Shown here: positions 34,106-43,229 of the stretch, in pieces
How the letters are laid out: the number at the start of each line of letters is the position of its first letter
Numbering within the stretch: position 1 is the first letter of the stretch
DNA from: Chryseobacterium sp. FH2
Lineage (GTDB): Bacteria > Bacteroidota > Bacteroidia > Flavobacteriales > Weeksellaceae
Assembly: GCF_001045455.1 (NCBI RefSeq)
Contig: NZ_LFNE01000005.1
Coordinates: 186,001-250,000, forward strand
Length of the DNA stretch: 64,000 bases
Reading direction: 5' to 3'
The notes under the pieces: generated by a model
Told to the model about the DNA's origin: nothing
Seen by the model: only the letters and a program-made list of their open reading frames with translations
Databases searched by the model: none
Program-made: the position numbers and the translations under genes

Positions 34106-34109
34106 AGGC
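34073..34109 (-). terminator. terminator of the cobalamin operon, inside the MFS gene end
   Basis: On the minus strand AGCCTCTACC pairs with GGTGGAGGCT and is followed by a run of T (the A run at 34073-34081). It lies 29 bases beyond the stop of the minus-strand gene at 34138 and overlaps the last codons of the convergent MFS gene. Confidence 0.8.
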
Positions 34110-34137
34110 TAAACAAAATTGGATATACTAATAAATA

Positions 34138-36423
34138 TTAGTTCTTGATTAGCTTCTGTTGATAAACAGCTTTGTCAGTAACAATTTTCACAATGTAAAT
34201 ACCTTTTAGAAGGGTACTTACATTTACTTGACTGTTTTCAAGTTTAGTATTCATTAATCGCCCTGAAATGTCATAGACAGCTATATCCAAAACTTTATCC
34301 TGTGTTTTGATATTCAAAATATCTGTTACAGGATTTGGATAAATGCTTAATTGTGTTTTCTTAACCTCAACAGTAGACAGAGCTCCACTTATTGCATTGA
34401 CGGAAAGTGTTTTTTCAACCACTTTCCCATTTGAATTAAAACTTACGACAACTTCTGAAGAGCCATTCCCTTGTGGGGCTAAAACAAGCTCATCATTTGT
34501 ATTGATTACTGCAGAAACAACAGAAGGGTTAGTATTTGATTTTACTGTTTTTACAATAGCTAAAGAAGTATTGTCAGCATCTGTCACGATTGTTTTTAAA
34601 TCAATTGTAGTCGCTGCATTTACATTTATCTGCGAAGGAAAAGCAGAAGCCACAACAGGTAATGTGTTATCAGGAAATACCGTCATTGCAGGAAACCAAT
34701 AATAATCGTTTAATTTTTTAGTATTGATTAAATTTCCAGTGTTGCTGTAAGTATGAACCCAGTTGTTCTGGTAATGTGCTCCGTAGCCGCTTTCTGTTGT
34801 ATTTAGAATCAATTCATCTGTTGTTGGGCTTACACGTAATGCCGCTCCGTAAGGAATTTGCTTATAAGTTCCTGTCTGTCCGGGGATAACAGCAAAGTTT
34901 TCATTAAATGTCTTTGTAGTAACATCAAATTTTACAAGCTGAGTTCCGGACATAAAACTATTCACGGAATTGATCCAGTATAATGTATTATTCTGGTTGC
35001 TTGCTGTAAGACTTCCCGCATTCCAGGCTCCCCAAGAACCAAAATATTTTGTGGTAGGAATATTATAATTTGTGGGAGCAAAAGTTATTGGATCAATATT
35101 TACTAATTTCTGATCCTGAATCGCCCAGATACTTCCATCTTTTGCCTGAACAATGGAATGGAAGGAACCCGCAATTGTAGAAACCACAGTATCGGTATTT
35201 GGATTAATCACCAAAATTCCTGTAGCCTGTTTTATAGCAAAAACATATTGCGAAGTACGAATCATATTCCCTATTTGCCCAGCATAAGCACTTCCTCCGC
35301 CTGTCGTTGGAATCAGGTTTCCCACCTGCATATTGTCTATATCAAATACAAAAATACCGTTCGAAGCACCGATATAACCTTTGTGTTCATTTACACCCAC
35401 AAAAGACCTTCCGTCTCCACCGCCGATATCATTAAAACCAGCAATTTTCTGCATGGTATGAGCATTTGCCACAACTAATCTTCCTCCCGGAGTATATTGT
35501 GTATCACCTCCGTCAGCAGCTTGTTTTGAAATAAAATAAAACTTATCTCCATAGATAGTTCCATACTGTGTAGTCGCTCCAAAAGCCTGATTATTATTTG
35601 CATTGCTGTAAACTCTGTAATTTACATTTCCGCCGTTATCAATAAAATTTACAGAACCGTTTGTATGGCCAAACCACTCTTCGTTTACTATAAAATATCC
35701 GTTGGCATAATCTGTTGAAGTTACATATGGTGAAACGGCGGTCAATGTAGATGAAATTGGGAAGGAGTTCATCCCCGCATTAAAATTCCAAACATCCCAG
35801 GAACCATTTTCCAGAGCCCTTGTACTCGCTCCTACTCCGGAATATCCAAAATCAGTATCAGTAGGATCTTTCACCCAATAAGACCAATATCCGTTATACC
35901 ATCCGGTTCCCCAATGATCATCTGTGTCTGCAACAGTATAATCATCAAAATCATAAGAAGTTGTATTTACGATTCCGTCAATGGGATAATAAGGATAAGT
36001 TACATTCCCGTTTTTGTAAAGAGCATTTGAGTTTACACCGTTTAGATCAAACCCAAGTCCGCCAACAGCACTTCCAAACGATGTCCCCTGATACAATAAT
36101 GTGAAAAATCTGTGATCGGCTTTTGCGATAGCTTTCAACATATCTTCACCTGTTGCATTCCCGTTCCATCTGAAGCCCCAGACTAAAGCATCAGGATTTT
36201 TACCATCATTCCACTGAACGACAAAAGCCGCCTCATTGGAACCTGTTCCTACCCAATACTGGACATCTGCAAAAGTGAAAGTAGTGTTCAAAGCAGTATT
36301 TGTCTGATTCTGATTACCAGAATTCAGTTGGATATCATTTCTGGGCACACCCTGTACTTTTATCTGAGCATTCACGAAAAATGCAAAGAGAAAAAACATT
36401 GTAAAAAGATAAAACTTTTTCAT
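34138..36423 (-). CDS. T9SS-sorted surface protein with a DUF5074-type propeller
   Basis: This encodes 761 residues. A signal peptide ends FFVNAQ. The N-terminal region (about 20-240) is Trp/Gly/Tyr-rich (DALVWGFRWNG). A beta-propeller of repeated blades follows (KFYFISKQ, GIFVFDIDN, GILVINPNTDTVVSTI), as in DUF5074/YncE-like proteins. A short Ig-like domain comes next, then a type A sorting domain (LSIYPNPVTDILNI...GIYIVKI) for type IX secretion. It is the last gene of the riboswitch-controlled operon, so a role in capturing or handing over cobalamin at the cell surface is likely but inferred. Confidence 0.8.
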   Translation of the reverse strand: MKKFYLFTMFFLFAFFVNAQIKVQGVPRNDIQLNSGNQNQTNTALNTTFTFADVQYWVGTGSNEAAFVVQWNDGKNPDALVWGFRWNGNATGEDMLKAIAKADHRFFTLLYQGTSFGSAVGGLGFDLNGVNSNALYKNGNVTYPYYPIDGIVNTTSYDFDDYTVADTDDHWGTGWYNGYWSYWVKDPTDTDFGYSGVGASTRALENGSWDVWNFNAGMNSFPISSTLTAVSPYVTSTDYANGYFIVNEEWFGHTNGSVNFIDNGGNVNYRVYSNANNNQAFGATTQYGTIYGDKFYFISKQAADGGDTQYTPGGRLVVANAHTMQKIAGFNDIGGGDGRSFVGVNEHKGYIGASNGIFVFDIDNMQVGNLIPTTGGGSAYAGQIGNMIRTSQYVFAIKQATGILVINPNTDTVVSTIAGSFHSIVQAKDGSIWAIQDQKLVNIDPITFAPTNYNIPTTKYFGSWGAWNAGSLTASNQNNTLYWINSVNSFMSGTQLVKFDVTTKTFNENFAVIPGQTGTYKQIPYGAALRVSPTTDELILNTTESGYGAHYQNNWVHTYSNTGNLINTKKLNDYYWFPAMTVFPDNTLPVVASAFPSQINVNAATTIDLKTIVTDADNTSLAIVKTVKSNTNPSVVSAVINTNDELVLAPQGNGSSEVVVSFNSNGKVVEKTLSVNAISGALSTVEVKKTQLSIYPNPVTDILNIKTQDKVLDIAVYDISGRLMNTKLENSQVNVSTLLKGIYIVKIVTDKAVYQQKLIKN

Positions 36424-36457
36424 TTCTATTTAATTTTTAAAATATTTATTCTTGATT

Positions 36458-37651
36458 TTATTTAAGATGTAAATCATAGGCTCCCGCCACCTCAGTTGAA
36501 ACCTCACCAAGCCAACCCGCTTCCTGATTGACTCCCGTATAAACTTTCACGAAATCAACTCCCGGGAGCTTTACATATTTTCCGCCTTTGTCAACTGCCC
36601 AAGAGATATCAATATCAGAAGCTTCATCATTGTTTGGGGCATTATCTGCATATCCGTATTCGTAAGATTTTCCTACCCAATAATTCCCCGTTCCGCTTTG
36701 ATCATAAAAATTGTTCTGAAGCTTTGTTCCGGTAAAACTGTAAGAAGCATCTGAAAGCCACAAAGGATAGTAGCTTTGCGCATGGAAGGTGTTTCTTGTT
36801 TTAAATCCATTATTCCCCAGATTGTCCTGCCATTTGATATATTCTATATCAGTCTGCCAAAACTCACTTCCGGGAACGGGAATTTTATTTTCATTGGGTC
36901 TAAAGTATGTTATGCTGTAATCTTTTACAGTTGTATTCTTAAAATATTCGCTTCCTGCGATTTCGTACCACTCATTATCATCGGGTTTTCCGTTTTTGTT
37001 TCTGTCATAGGCAATCATGATGATTCCCGGTTCGCAAGAGCCAGAGCGCACATCATTGGCATCATTTCCGAAAAAGGCATTTCCAAGAATTTTAAAATCC
37101 CGTCCGTTCATATTCGGAATTGTATGATCAAAACCAAAAACAACGTAGCCGCCATAACCGCCAAGCGTAATCATTGTAGAAGCTTCTCCAACTAAAGATT
37201 CTTTTGCTTTTTGAAGTATCATACTTGCTGTATTTCCGTTTTCATATTCAGGAATTTCATTAATAAACTGTCCTACTGCAGGTCTGAAATCGAAAACATT
37301 GGAAATATATTTACTGAAAGTTCCGGTTTCCTGCTTTACAATTATTTTTGAATTATATGTTTTTGTACTGCCGTTACTTTCAATTTTTAGAGTTAAAGGA
37401 TAGGCAGCCACTTTTGGACTGATAAATTCCAGCTCTGAATTTTGAGAAATAATGGAATCATTGATACTCCATGTGAAGTTTCCTGAAACATTTGTCGGGA
37501 TACTCAACACTCTGAAACGTTCTACAGAATAAGATTCATCAAGACCATTGAATGAAAAATCATCGTCTCCATCCCTTTTACAGGCTACTATTCCTATGAA
37601 AAGCATAGAAAAAAGCGAAATTTTTAAATAGTCAAACTTAATTCTCTTCAT
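36458..37651 (-). CDS. surface lipoprotein with a PKD-like domain, cobalamin operon
   Basis: This encodes 397 residues. The lipoprotein signal ends GIVAC at about residue 24, followed by basic and Asp-rich residues (KRDGDDD). An Ig/PKD-like domain (about 40-110, WSINDSIISQNSELEF) leads to a larger domain with ITLGGYGGYVVFGFDHTI and a calcium-loop-like DRNKNGKPDDNEWYEIAGSE. Proteins of this type accompany BtuB and BtuG in Bacteroidota vitamin B12 loci. The gene lies 13 bases after the BtuG-like gene and 34 bases before the T9SS protein gene. Ligand binding is not shown by sequence. Confidence 0.75.
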   Translation of the reverse strand: MKRIKFDYLKISLFSMLFIGIVACKRDGDDDFSFNGLDESYSVERFRVLSIPTNVSGNFTWSINDSIISQNSELEFISPKVAAYPLTLKIESNGSTKTYNSKIIVKQETGTFSKYISNVFDFRPAVGQFINEIPEYENGNTASMILQKAKESLVGEASTMITLGGYGGYVVFGFDHTIPNMNGRDFKILGNAFFGNDANDVRSGSCEPGIIMIAYDRNKNGKPDDNEWYEIAGSEYFKNTTVKDYSITYFRPNENKIPVPGSEFWQTDIEYIKWQDNLGNNGFKTRNTFHAQSYYPLWLSDASYSFTGTKLQNNFYDQSGTGNYWVGKSYEYGYADNAPNNDEASDIDISWAVDKGGKYVKLPGVDFVKVYTGVNQEAGWLGEVSTEVAGAYDLHLK

Positions 37652-37664
37652 ATTTTAGATTTAA

Positions 37665-38801
37665 TTATTTATATAAAAAAGTGAAATGAGCAGGGATATT
37701 TCCGCCCTCAGTTTTCCATTTGAAATGACCATTTTTATCAAAACAATACACGAATCCCATCGCTACATAATTTCTGGCATCCGTTATATAAATATCTTCA
37801 GTAATTGGGTTTACCATAATTCCATAAGGTGTTTTAATGGCATCTACATATTCCTGATCAATAATTTTATTGGAAATAATTTCTTCAGTTTTCACATCAA
37901 TGATTCCGAAAGTTTTTTTGTAAGAATGGGTATTGTAATTAAATTCATTTCCATAGAAATAAAGTTTATCATTCACAATTGTCATTTCACTTACCGAGAG
38001 ATGAAAATCTTTTTTAATGTTTCCAGTTGCAGCATCAATTAGAAATAAATTTGAAGGAACTGTGTAATAATCACCTCTGGAACTTACATATAGATCACCA
38101 TAATTGTCTTTTTTGAGTCGATGGAGGTTTATAGCAACGTCGATTTTTTTGATTTCAGTAAAGGAGTTTAGATCAATCACAGAAACGGTTTTGTCATAAT
38201 TCGGGACCATATAACCGCCGGAATTGGCAACAAAAAGCTGATTTCCCACAATTTCAATTTCTTCAGGCTGATAACCCACTGTGGCCTGTCTTTGGATAGA
38301 AAGCGAAACAGTATCAATTTCAACTACTTTTCCTTTCGGAGCATTGGGATTGATGTCTACCGGACCTGCATAACTGCTTGCATAAGCCTTTCCGTCTCTA
38401 AAAGCCAGGTATCTGCAATTTTGAAGAGGAATCGTTTTAATTCTTTTTGCCGTTTTAGCATCCAGAACCTCAATTTTATTGGAAACATTCACGACAACAT
38501 ACAATTTGCTTCCGTAGATTTTAATATCATTTCCTACATCACCTAATTCTTTTACTACATTAGGATTGATTTCAGCGTAAATATTTCTATGATATGTTCC
38601 GGTGGTGTAATCGAAAAAGTCAAGGGTACACTTATTACTTCCCATGTTCCCCTCATTTAAAAGATAAAAGCCTTTAATAGCTGTATTTTCGGGCGTTGCA
38701 AGTCCCGGTACAACTTCTGAACGCACAATAATATCATCCGTACGACATGAAACAAGAAAAACCAATGTGAAAAGCAATAGAAAAATATTTAGCTTTTTCA
38801 T
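37665..38801 (-). CDS. BtuG-like beta-propeller lipoprotein (YncE/DUF5074 type)
   Basis: This encodes 378 residues. The signal MKKLNIFLLLFTLVFLVSC ends in a lipobox Cys. The mature part is a seven-bladed propeller pattern with repeated units such as LYVVVNVSNKIEVLDAKT, LFVANSGGYM and DLYVSSRGDYY. In Bacteroides thetaiotaomicron the surface propeller BtuG sits on BtuB and binds cobalamin very tightly. Position next to a TonB receptor behind a cobalamin riboswitch supports the same role here. The start overlaps the receptor stop by four bases (ATGA), so expression is coupled. Confidence 0.82.
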   Translation of the reverse strand: MKKLNIFLLLFTLVFLVSCRTDDIIVRSEVVPGLATPENTAIKGFYLLNEGNMGSNKCTLDFFDYTTGTYHRNIYAEINPNVVKELGDVGNDIKIYGSKLYVVVNVSNKIEVLDAKTAKRIKTIPLQNCRYLAFRDGKAYASSYAGPVDINPNAPKGKVVEIDTVSLSIQRQATVGYQPEEIEIVGNQLFVANSGGYMVPNYDKTVSVIDLNSFTEIKKIDVAINLHRLKKDNYGDLYVSSRGDYYTVPSNLFLIDAATGNIKKDFHLSVSEMTIVNDKLYFYGNEFNYNTHSYKKTFGIIDVKTEEIISNKIIDQEYVDAIKTPYGIMVNPITEDIYITDARNYVAMGFVYCFDKNGHFKWKTEGGNIPAHFTFLYK

Positions 38802-40828
38802 AAAGTGTAGTTTAGAATAAGTTTAAAATTTCTTCCTGGCATCGGATAATTGATTACAACATCATAATACTGATTGAAAATATTATTCATTTCAAGACTT
38901 ACTTTGAACTGTTGTTTATGCCAATTAAATTTTTTCTGAACAGATAAATCATGCGTATACCAAGGCTGAACATAATTGTATTGAATATTATCCTGATTCA
39001 CATCATAACGCTCTCCCACGTACATTGCGCTATAATTAAAACTCCATTCTTTATAATCTGCCATTAACGTAAAAGTTCCGCTATGCCAAGGGGTATAAGC
39101 AATTTGGTTTTTATAAAAACTGTCTTCAGAATTTGTCATATCTCTCGCACTTTGATAGGTATAGGAAAGCAATGGCTTCAACTTCACATTGCCCAACATC
39201 ATATCTGCCTGCATATTCACATCAACACCGATGATTTCTACCCAACCAAGATTCATCATCAGCCAACGAAACATGCTTCCATTAGGTGCTGCGATGATTT
39301 TATCTTCTACTTTATTGTAATATCCGTCTACTTTTGCATAGAAATTTTGCAGAATTGATTTATTAAAACTTTTCTGATAGGTAATACCAATGTCATATTG
39401 ATTCGTATATTCCGGTTTCAGATATGTATTTCCTATATTGGTATAATATAAATCGTTGAAAGTCGGCATCCTGAAAATTCTTTTGTAAAAGGCTCTTAAC
39501 GTAAGTTCAGGAACAATCCCCGGTTGATAGCTCATGAATAAAGCAGGAGACCATTCTCTTCTGTCAGGAGATTTGATATTACGCTCCACATGTTCCTGAA
39601 TAAATGTTCCCAAAACACTTCCAAGCAACTTGAATCTATTCCATTGATATGTAGAGGCAAAAGAAACAAGCGAAGTATAACGCACAGGATAAGAAAAATT
39701 TTCTAAATCCGCATCAAGATTATTAAACTGAAAATCAGCATTTACACTGACATCCCAATTGGTATTAATTGAATATAGATTAGATGAAGAAAGATATATT
39801 TCTCTTTGAATGAAGGTATTATTAGCATATTTAAGGTATTCGGACTTCACAGTATCCAAAAAATGGGTATAGTCATAAGCAAATTTTGCCTTCAACTGAG
39901 TTTCTAGTTTTGGAAATATTTTTTTCCTTACATGAGCCTGAACGAAATAATTTTCATCTTCCAGTCTTGCTCCACGAGCATCAAAACGTCCGTTAACAAT
40001 AGCTGCGGGTAATCCCCTGTTTGAAATATATCCGTAACCACGCACATTCCAGCTTCCATTATTCAAGGCACCGTTTAGACTTGTTTCAAAACGCTTTGCC
40101 TGAATATCAGAATCCTGTCTTTTAGCGATCGTATCATAAGCCTGTTCCCCGTCGGGGTATTTTTTAGCATAACGGTATCTGTAAACCCCATCACTTTGCA
40201 TAAACTCTGAACTGAAACTTGCAGAAACTTTCTGTGAAATTTTTTGTTCCAAACGAAAAGACGGATTAAATAAATCAATCGAAGCATTTTTTAACCTTAT
40301 AACAAGATTTGTTTTTCTATTCCCTTTAAAAGAAGGCATTTTTGGCTGTAAATAAATAGAACCTGATGAACCGAAATCCTTTGCGGGCTGAAAAATTTCA
40401 CTCTTTTGACCATTATATAACGAAATTTCTTCCAAATCATCTAAAGAATATCGACCCAAATCGACTAATCCGTTTTGTGCATTTCCCAATTGAATCCCAT
40501 CATAAAAAACTCCTACATGCTGACTTCCCAAACTTCGGATATTGATCGTTTTCAAACCACCTATTCCTCCGTAATCTTTAATCTGAACTCCTGAAAAATA
40601 CCGTAGAGCATCAGCAACGGAATGACTGTTGAGCCTTTCCAGCTCTTCACCCTGCAGAATCTGGGCTGGAAGGATTTCCTTAAAATTCTTTTTATAAATA
40701 TTGACAGGGATAATTGCCTGTTCCTTTATCGTATCTTTTTTTATTTGAGAAAATAATAGCTGAGATGTTAACACCAAAACTGTGAAAACAACCTTATGAA
40801 ACTGAGATGTAAAAAATTTTGTCACCAT
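38798..40828 (-). CDS. btuB: TonB-dependent outer-membrane receptor, BtuB-like
   Basis: This encodes 676 residues from the ATG at 40828. That start begins a plausible signal (MVTKFFTSQFHKVVFTV ... LLFSQ); an upstream in-frame ATG at 40885 would add 19 residues and is less likely. The plug domain has LPAQILQGEELERLNSHSV, IKDYGGIGGLKTINIRSLGS and VFYDGIQLGNAQNG. The barrel follows and ends LNYTL. It would import cobalamin using TonB energy. The cobalamin riboswitch upstream is the main evidence for the substrate. A hairpin in the message (40825-40860) includes the start codon. Confidence 0.85.
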   Translation of the reverse strand: MVTKFFTSQFHKVVFTVLVLTSQLLFSQIKKDTIKEQAIIPVNIYKKNFKEILPAQILQGEELERLNSHSVADALRYFSGVQIKDYGGIGGLKTINIRSLGSQHVGVFYDGIQLGNAQNGLVDLGRYSLDDLEEISLYNGQKSEIFQPAKDFGSSGSIYLQPKMPSFKGNRKTNLVIRLKNASIDLFNPSFRLEQKISQKVSASFSSEFMQSDGVYRYRYAKKYPDGEQAYDTIAKRQDSDIQAKRFETSLNGALNNGSWNVRGYGYISNRGLPAAIVNGRFDARGARLEDENYFVQAHVRKKIFPKLETQLKAKFAYDYTHFLDTVKSEYLKYANNTFIQREIYLSSSNLYSINTNWDVSVNADFQFNNLDADLENFSYPVRYTSLVSFASTYQWNRFKLLGSVLGTFIQEHVERNIKSPDRREWSPALFMSYQPGIVPELTLRAFYKRIFRMPTFNDLYYTNIGNTYLKPEYTNQYDIGITYQKSFNKSILQNFYAKVDGYYNKVEDKIIAAPNGSMFRWLMMNLGWVEIIGVDVNMQADMMLGNVKLKPLLSYTYQSARDMTNSEDSFYKNQIAYTPWHSGTFTLMADYKEWSFNYSAMYVGERYDVNQDNIQYNYVQPWYTHDLSVQKKFNWHKQQFKVSLEMNNIFNQYYDVVINYPMPGRNFKLILNYTL

Positions 40829-40860
40829 TAGCTCATTCAGAATAATGATGACGCTAATGG
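40825..40860 (-). promoter_or_regulatory. hairpin holding the btuB start codon
   Basis: CCATTAGC (40825-40832) is the exact complement of GCTAATGG (40853-40860), with an inner TCATT/AATGA helix. In the message the 3' arm contains the AUG at 40828-40826, so folding would hide the start codon. This fits translational control by the upstream riboswitch. Confidence 0.6.
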
Positions 40861-40949
40861 ATATAAGAATACAACGACCAAGCACAGCCGTAACTGCACA
40901 AAATCAATCATGTCCTAAGCTTTATTCCACGAAAGCGTCAAACGTTAAA

Positions 40950-41118
40950 TCTTCTGGCAGGTCTTCTGACTTACTCCGTTTTTGAAACCCTTCCCATTAA
41001 AAACAGTGGATATTATCTTCAAAAACTTGTTTAGTGGAGCTTACAGCAGCGGGTCTGTTCCGGATTTTCACCGGATTCCCTTTTAAGCGCTTTTTATGGC
41101 TCACCAGATTCCGGCAAA
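40950..41118 (-). ncRNA. cobalamin riboswitch
   Basis: Read on the minus strand, the leader contains GGGAATCCGGTGAAAATCCG, then ACCCGCTGCTGTAAGC, CCACTG, GGGAAGG, and the closing CAGAAGACCTGCCAGA. These are the conserved core elements of the B12 riboswitch in the right order. It precedes the TonB receptor gene by about 120 bases. When bound to cobalamin it is expected to lower expression of the four-gene uptake operon. Confidence 0.93.
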
Positions 41119-41222
41119 GATAGAAAATAAATCACAGAAACAAAATAAGATTTAAATTATTGATTTTCAATGAAATAAAAACAAATCATTTCGCTAACAT
41201 TTTAACGAAATGATTTGTTATG

Positions 41223-42164
41223 TTAAATTCCAAAATTCAAGAAAAGACTGAAACGTGATTTCGCTTCAATATCCCCATCTGCCAAATTGGAATAGGCAGG
41301 AAGCATCATTTCACTTCCCAAACTGAACTTTTTATAAGAAGCCTCAAAACCCAGTTTCCCATACAAAGCACTTCCGGCTGTATTAGGTAAAACCTCATCA
41401 AATTGTTTGTTCTTATCATAAACTTCTCCTTGTAAGCCTGCTTTTGCGGAGAAAATTACTTTTTTGTTTGATAAAATTTGATAAAAACCCGTCGCAGCAT
41501 AATTCCATTGATTTCCGAAATGATAATGTTTTTCATTTTCAGTTTTGATCGTATAATCTGTATTGAAGAGAACAGCCAGTTTATTTTTCTGAAATTTATA
41601 ATTCAAAACCATTTGATAATCCCAACTTCCTGTTCCCAGCTGAAAACTTGGATTGACACCGGAAATCCCTTTTTCATCAAATTTTCCCAGTGGAACTTTT
41701 ACGCCGATTCCACCATTTAATTGATGAATATTATCTTTTGAATTAAATAGTTGATAGACTCCCATCAAATTCAAATCTCCTATTCCATTGATATTAATAT
41801 CACCCTGCAAGGTTTTTTTTTCATGAAAATGAAACGGCAAACTTGCATAGAGACTTAATTTTTTCATTAAAGGAATTCTACCCCAAAGCTGAATTGTATT
41901 AAAATATTGATCTTGAGTCAAATCTTTTACAAATAAATTTTCCTTTGCTTTATAATGTTGGGAAAAATATTTGATTCCGATAAACTGCGGGTTCAATAAA
42001 GATTCAAAACCTGACGACCCGTTTCCTGCAGCGCAACCGCAAGCATCACAGTCATCAAAGACCATCGTATGAAAATCATTAGGAACGTAAAGACTGTCAT
42101 TAATGGTTTTTGCCTGATTTATATTAAATAAAATCAGACTTATGATTAAAAATATCCTTTTCAT
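41223..42164 (-). CDS. outer-membrane beta-barrel protein next to MbnP/MbnH
   Basis: This encodes 313 residues. A signal peptide of about 20 residues is followed by a Cys-rich motif, DDCDACGCAAGNGSSG, and then 12-14 amphipathic strands ending LFLNFGI. The CDACGC motif near the mature N-terminus is a likely metal-binding site. It follows the MbnH-like gene by 12 bases and ends the metal-gene run, so a role in moving or sensing copper at the outer membrane is reasonable. The exact family is not recognised. Confidence 0.7.
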   Translation of the reverse strand: MKRIFLIISLILFNINQAKTINDSLYVPNDFHTMVFDDCDACGCAAGNGSSGFESLLNPQFIGIKYFSQHYKAKENLFVKDLTQDQYFNTIQLWGRIPLMKKLSLYASLPFHFHEKKTLQGDININGIGDLNLMGVYQLFNSKDNIHQLNGGIGVKVPLGKFDEKGISGVNPSFQLGTGSWDYQMVLNYKFQKNKLAVLFNTDYTIKTENEKHYHFGNQWNYAATGFYQILSNKKVIFSAKAGLQGEVYDKNKQFDEVLPNTAGSALYGKLGFEASYKKFSLGSEMMLPAYSNLADGDIEAKSRFSLFLNFGI

Positions 42165-42176
42165 GTCTTAATAAAA

Positions 42177-43229
42177 TTATTCCGCGAATTTTGGATTAGA
42201 GATAAAATTTTTGTCGGATAATGTTTTTAAAAAAGCAATGATGAATTGCTTTTCCTGAGTGTTCATTGCGATTCCGATGTGTCCGTTTTGTTTTAATATT
42301 GGATCAAGGTTCGGACTGTTTTCTACATTATCTGAATAGAAATTAAGCACCGCTTCTAATGTATAAAATCTTCCATCGTGCATATAAGGTGCCGTATATT
42401 CTACATTTCTCAGACTCGGAACACGAAATTTCATCCAGTCGTTTTGATCGAGAGTCACACGATAACGTCCTGCATCTTTAAACTGTGTATTATAGTACAT
42501 TCCTGTATTTCTGAAGCTTTCATCAGTAAATAATGCTCCGCTATGGCAGGAAGCGCATTTTTGCTGAAACAAATCCATACCTTGGGCTTCTTCTGACGAA
42601 AAATTTTCTTTTCCCTGTTTGAATCTGTCATATTTAGAATTTGCAGAAATCATTGTTACCATAAATTGCGACAACGCTTTCAACACCCTTTCGCCTGTCA
42701 CATTTTCATCTCCATAAGCAGCTTTGAATAATTTTTTATACTTCGAATCTGAATTTAACTTTGAAATTACCTCTGGCATCGAACTATCCATTTCATCTTC
42801 ATTGGATATGGGAATTATTGGTTGTTCATTCAAATTATGGATTACTCCATCCCACATATACCTCTTTAAAAAAGCCATATTCTGAATAGGCGGAGCGTTT
42901 CGGATTCCTATTCTGTCATCAACGCCATGACTCACTGTATGACCATGGTGCGTAAAAGCATTTTCCTGAATATGGCAGAAACCACATGAAATGGTATTAT
43001 TCCTTGAAAGCCGGCCTTCATAGAATAGTTTTCTTCCCAGCTCTACTCCATTTTTTGTAATCGGATTTTCTGAGGTATCAAAAGCCATCTCCGGAAAGTA
43101 CGACGGAAAGGATAGATTGTAAACATTATCTTTTTCCAGTGGCTCAATCACTTCCTCGGAACATGACACAAAACTCAAAAAAGAGAAAATGACTAAACCT
43201 GTTTTAATTATCTTAATCATTGTGAACAT
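42177..43229 (-). CDS. MbnH-like di-haem cytochrome c peroxidase family lipoprotein
   Basis: This encodes 350 residues from 43229, or 347 from the ATG at 43220, which gives a cleaner signal (MIKIIKTGLVIFSFLSFVSC). Two haem-binding CxxCH motifs are present: CGFCH in the N-terminal half and CASCH in the C-terminal half. Family segments include GRKLFYEGRLSRNNTISC and YTAPYMHDGRFYTLEAVL. MbnH proteins oxidise a Trp of the partner MbnP to kynurenine, creating a copper site. The start overlaps the end of the MbnP-like gene, which supports the pairing. Confidence 0.87.
   Translation of the reverse strand: MFTMIKIIKTGLVIFSFLSFVSCSEEVIEPLEKDNVYNLSFPSYFPEMAFDTSENPITKNGVELGRKLFYEGRLSRNNTISCGFCHIQENAFTHHGHTVSHGVDDRIGIRNAPPIQNMAFLKRYMWDGVIHNLNEQPIIPISNEDEMDSSMPEVISKLNSDSKYKKLFKAAYGDENVTGERVLKALSQFMVTMISANSKYDRFKQGKENFSSEEAQGMDLFQQKCASCHSGALFTDESFRNTGMYYNTQFKDAGRYRVTLDQNDWMKFRVPSLRNVEYTAPYMHDGRFYTLEAVLNFYSDNVENSPNLDPILKQNGHIGIAMNTQEKQFIIAFLKTLSDKNFISNPKFAE

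Noticed and set aside
40829-40885. Upstream extension of the btuB-like gene (start at 40885)
   Set aside because: The sequence MLGRCILISIS covers the leader hairpin; the ATG at 40828 gives a normal signal peptide and fits riboswitch control.
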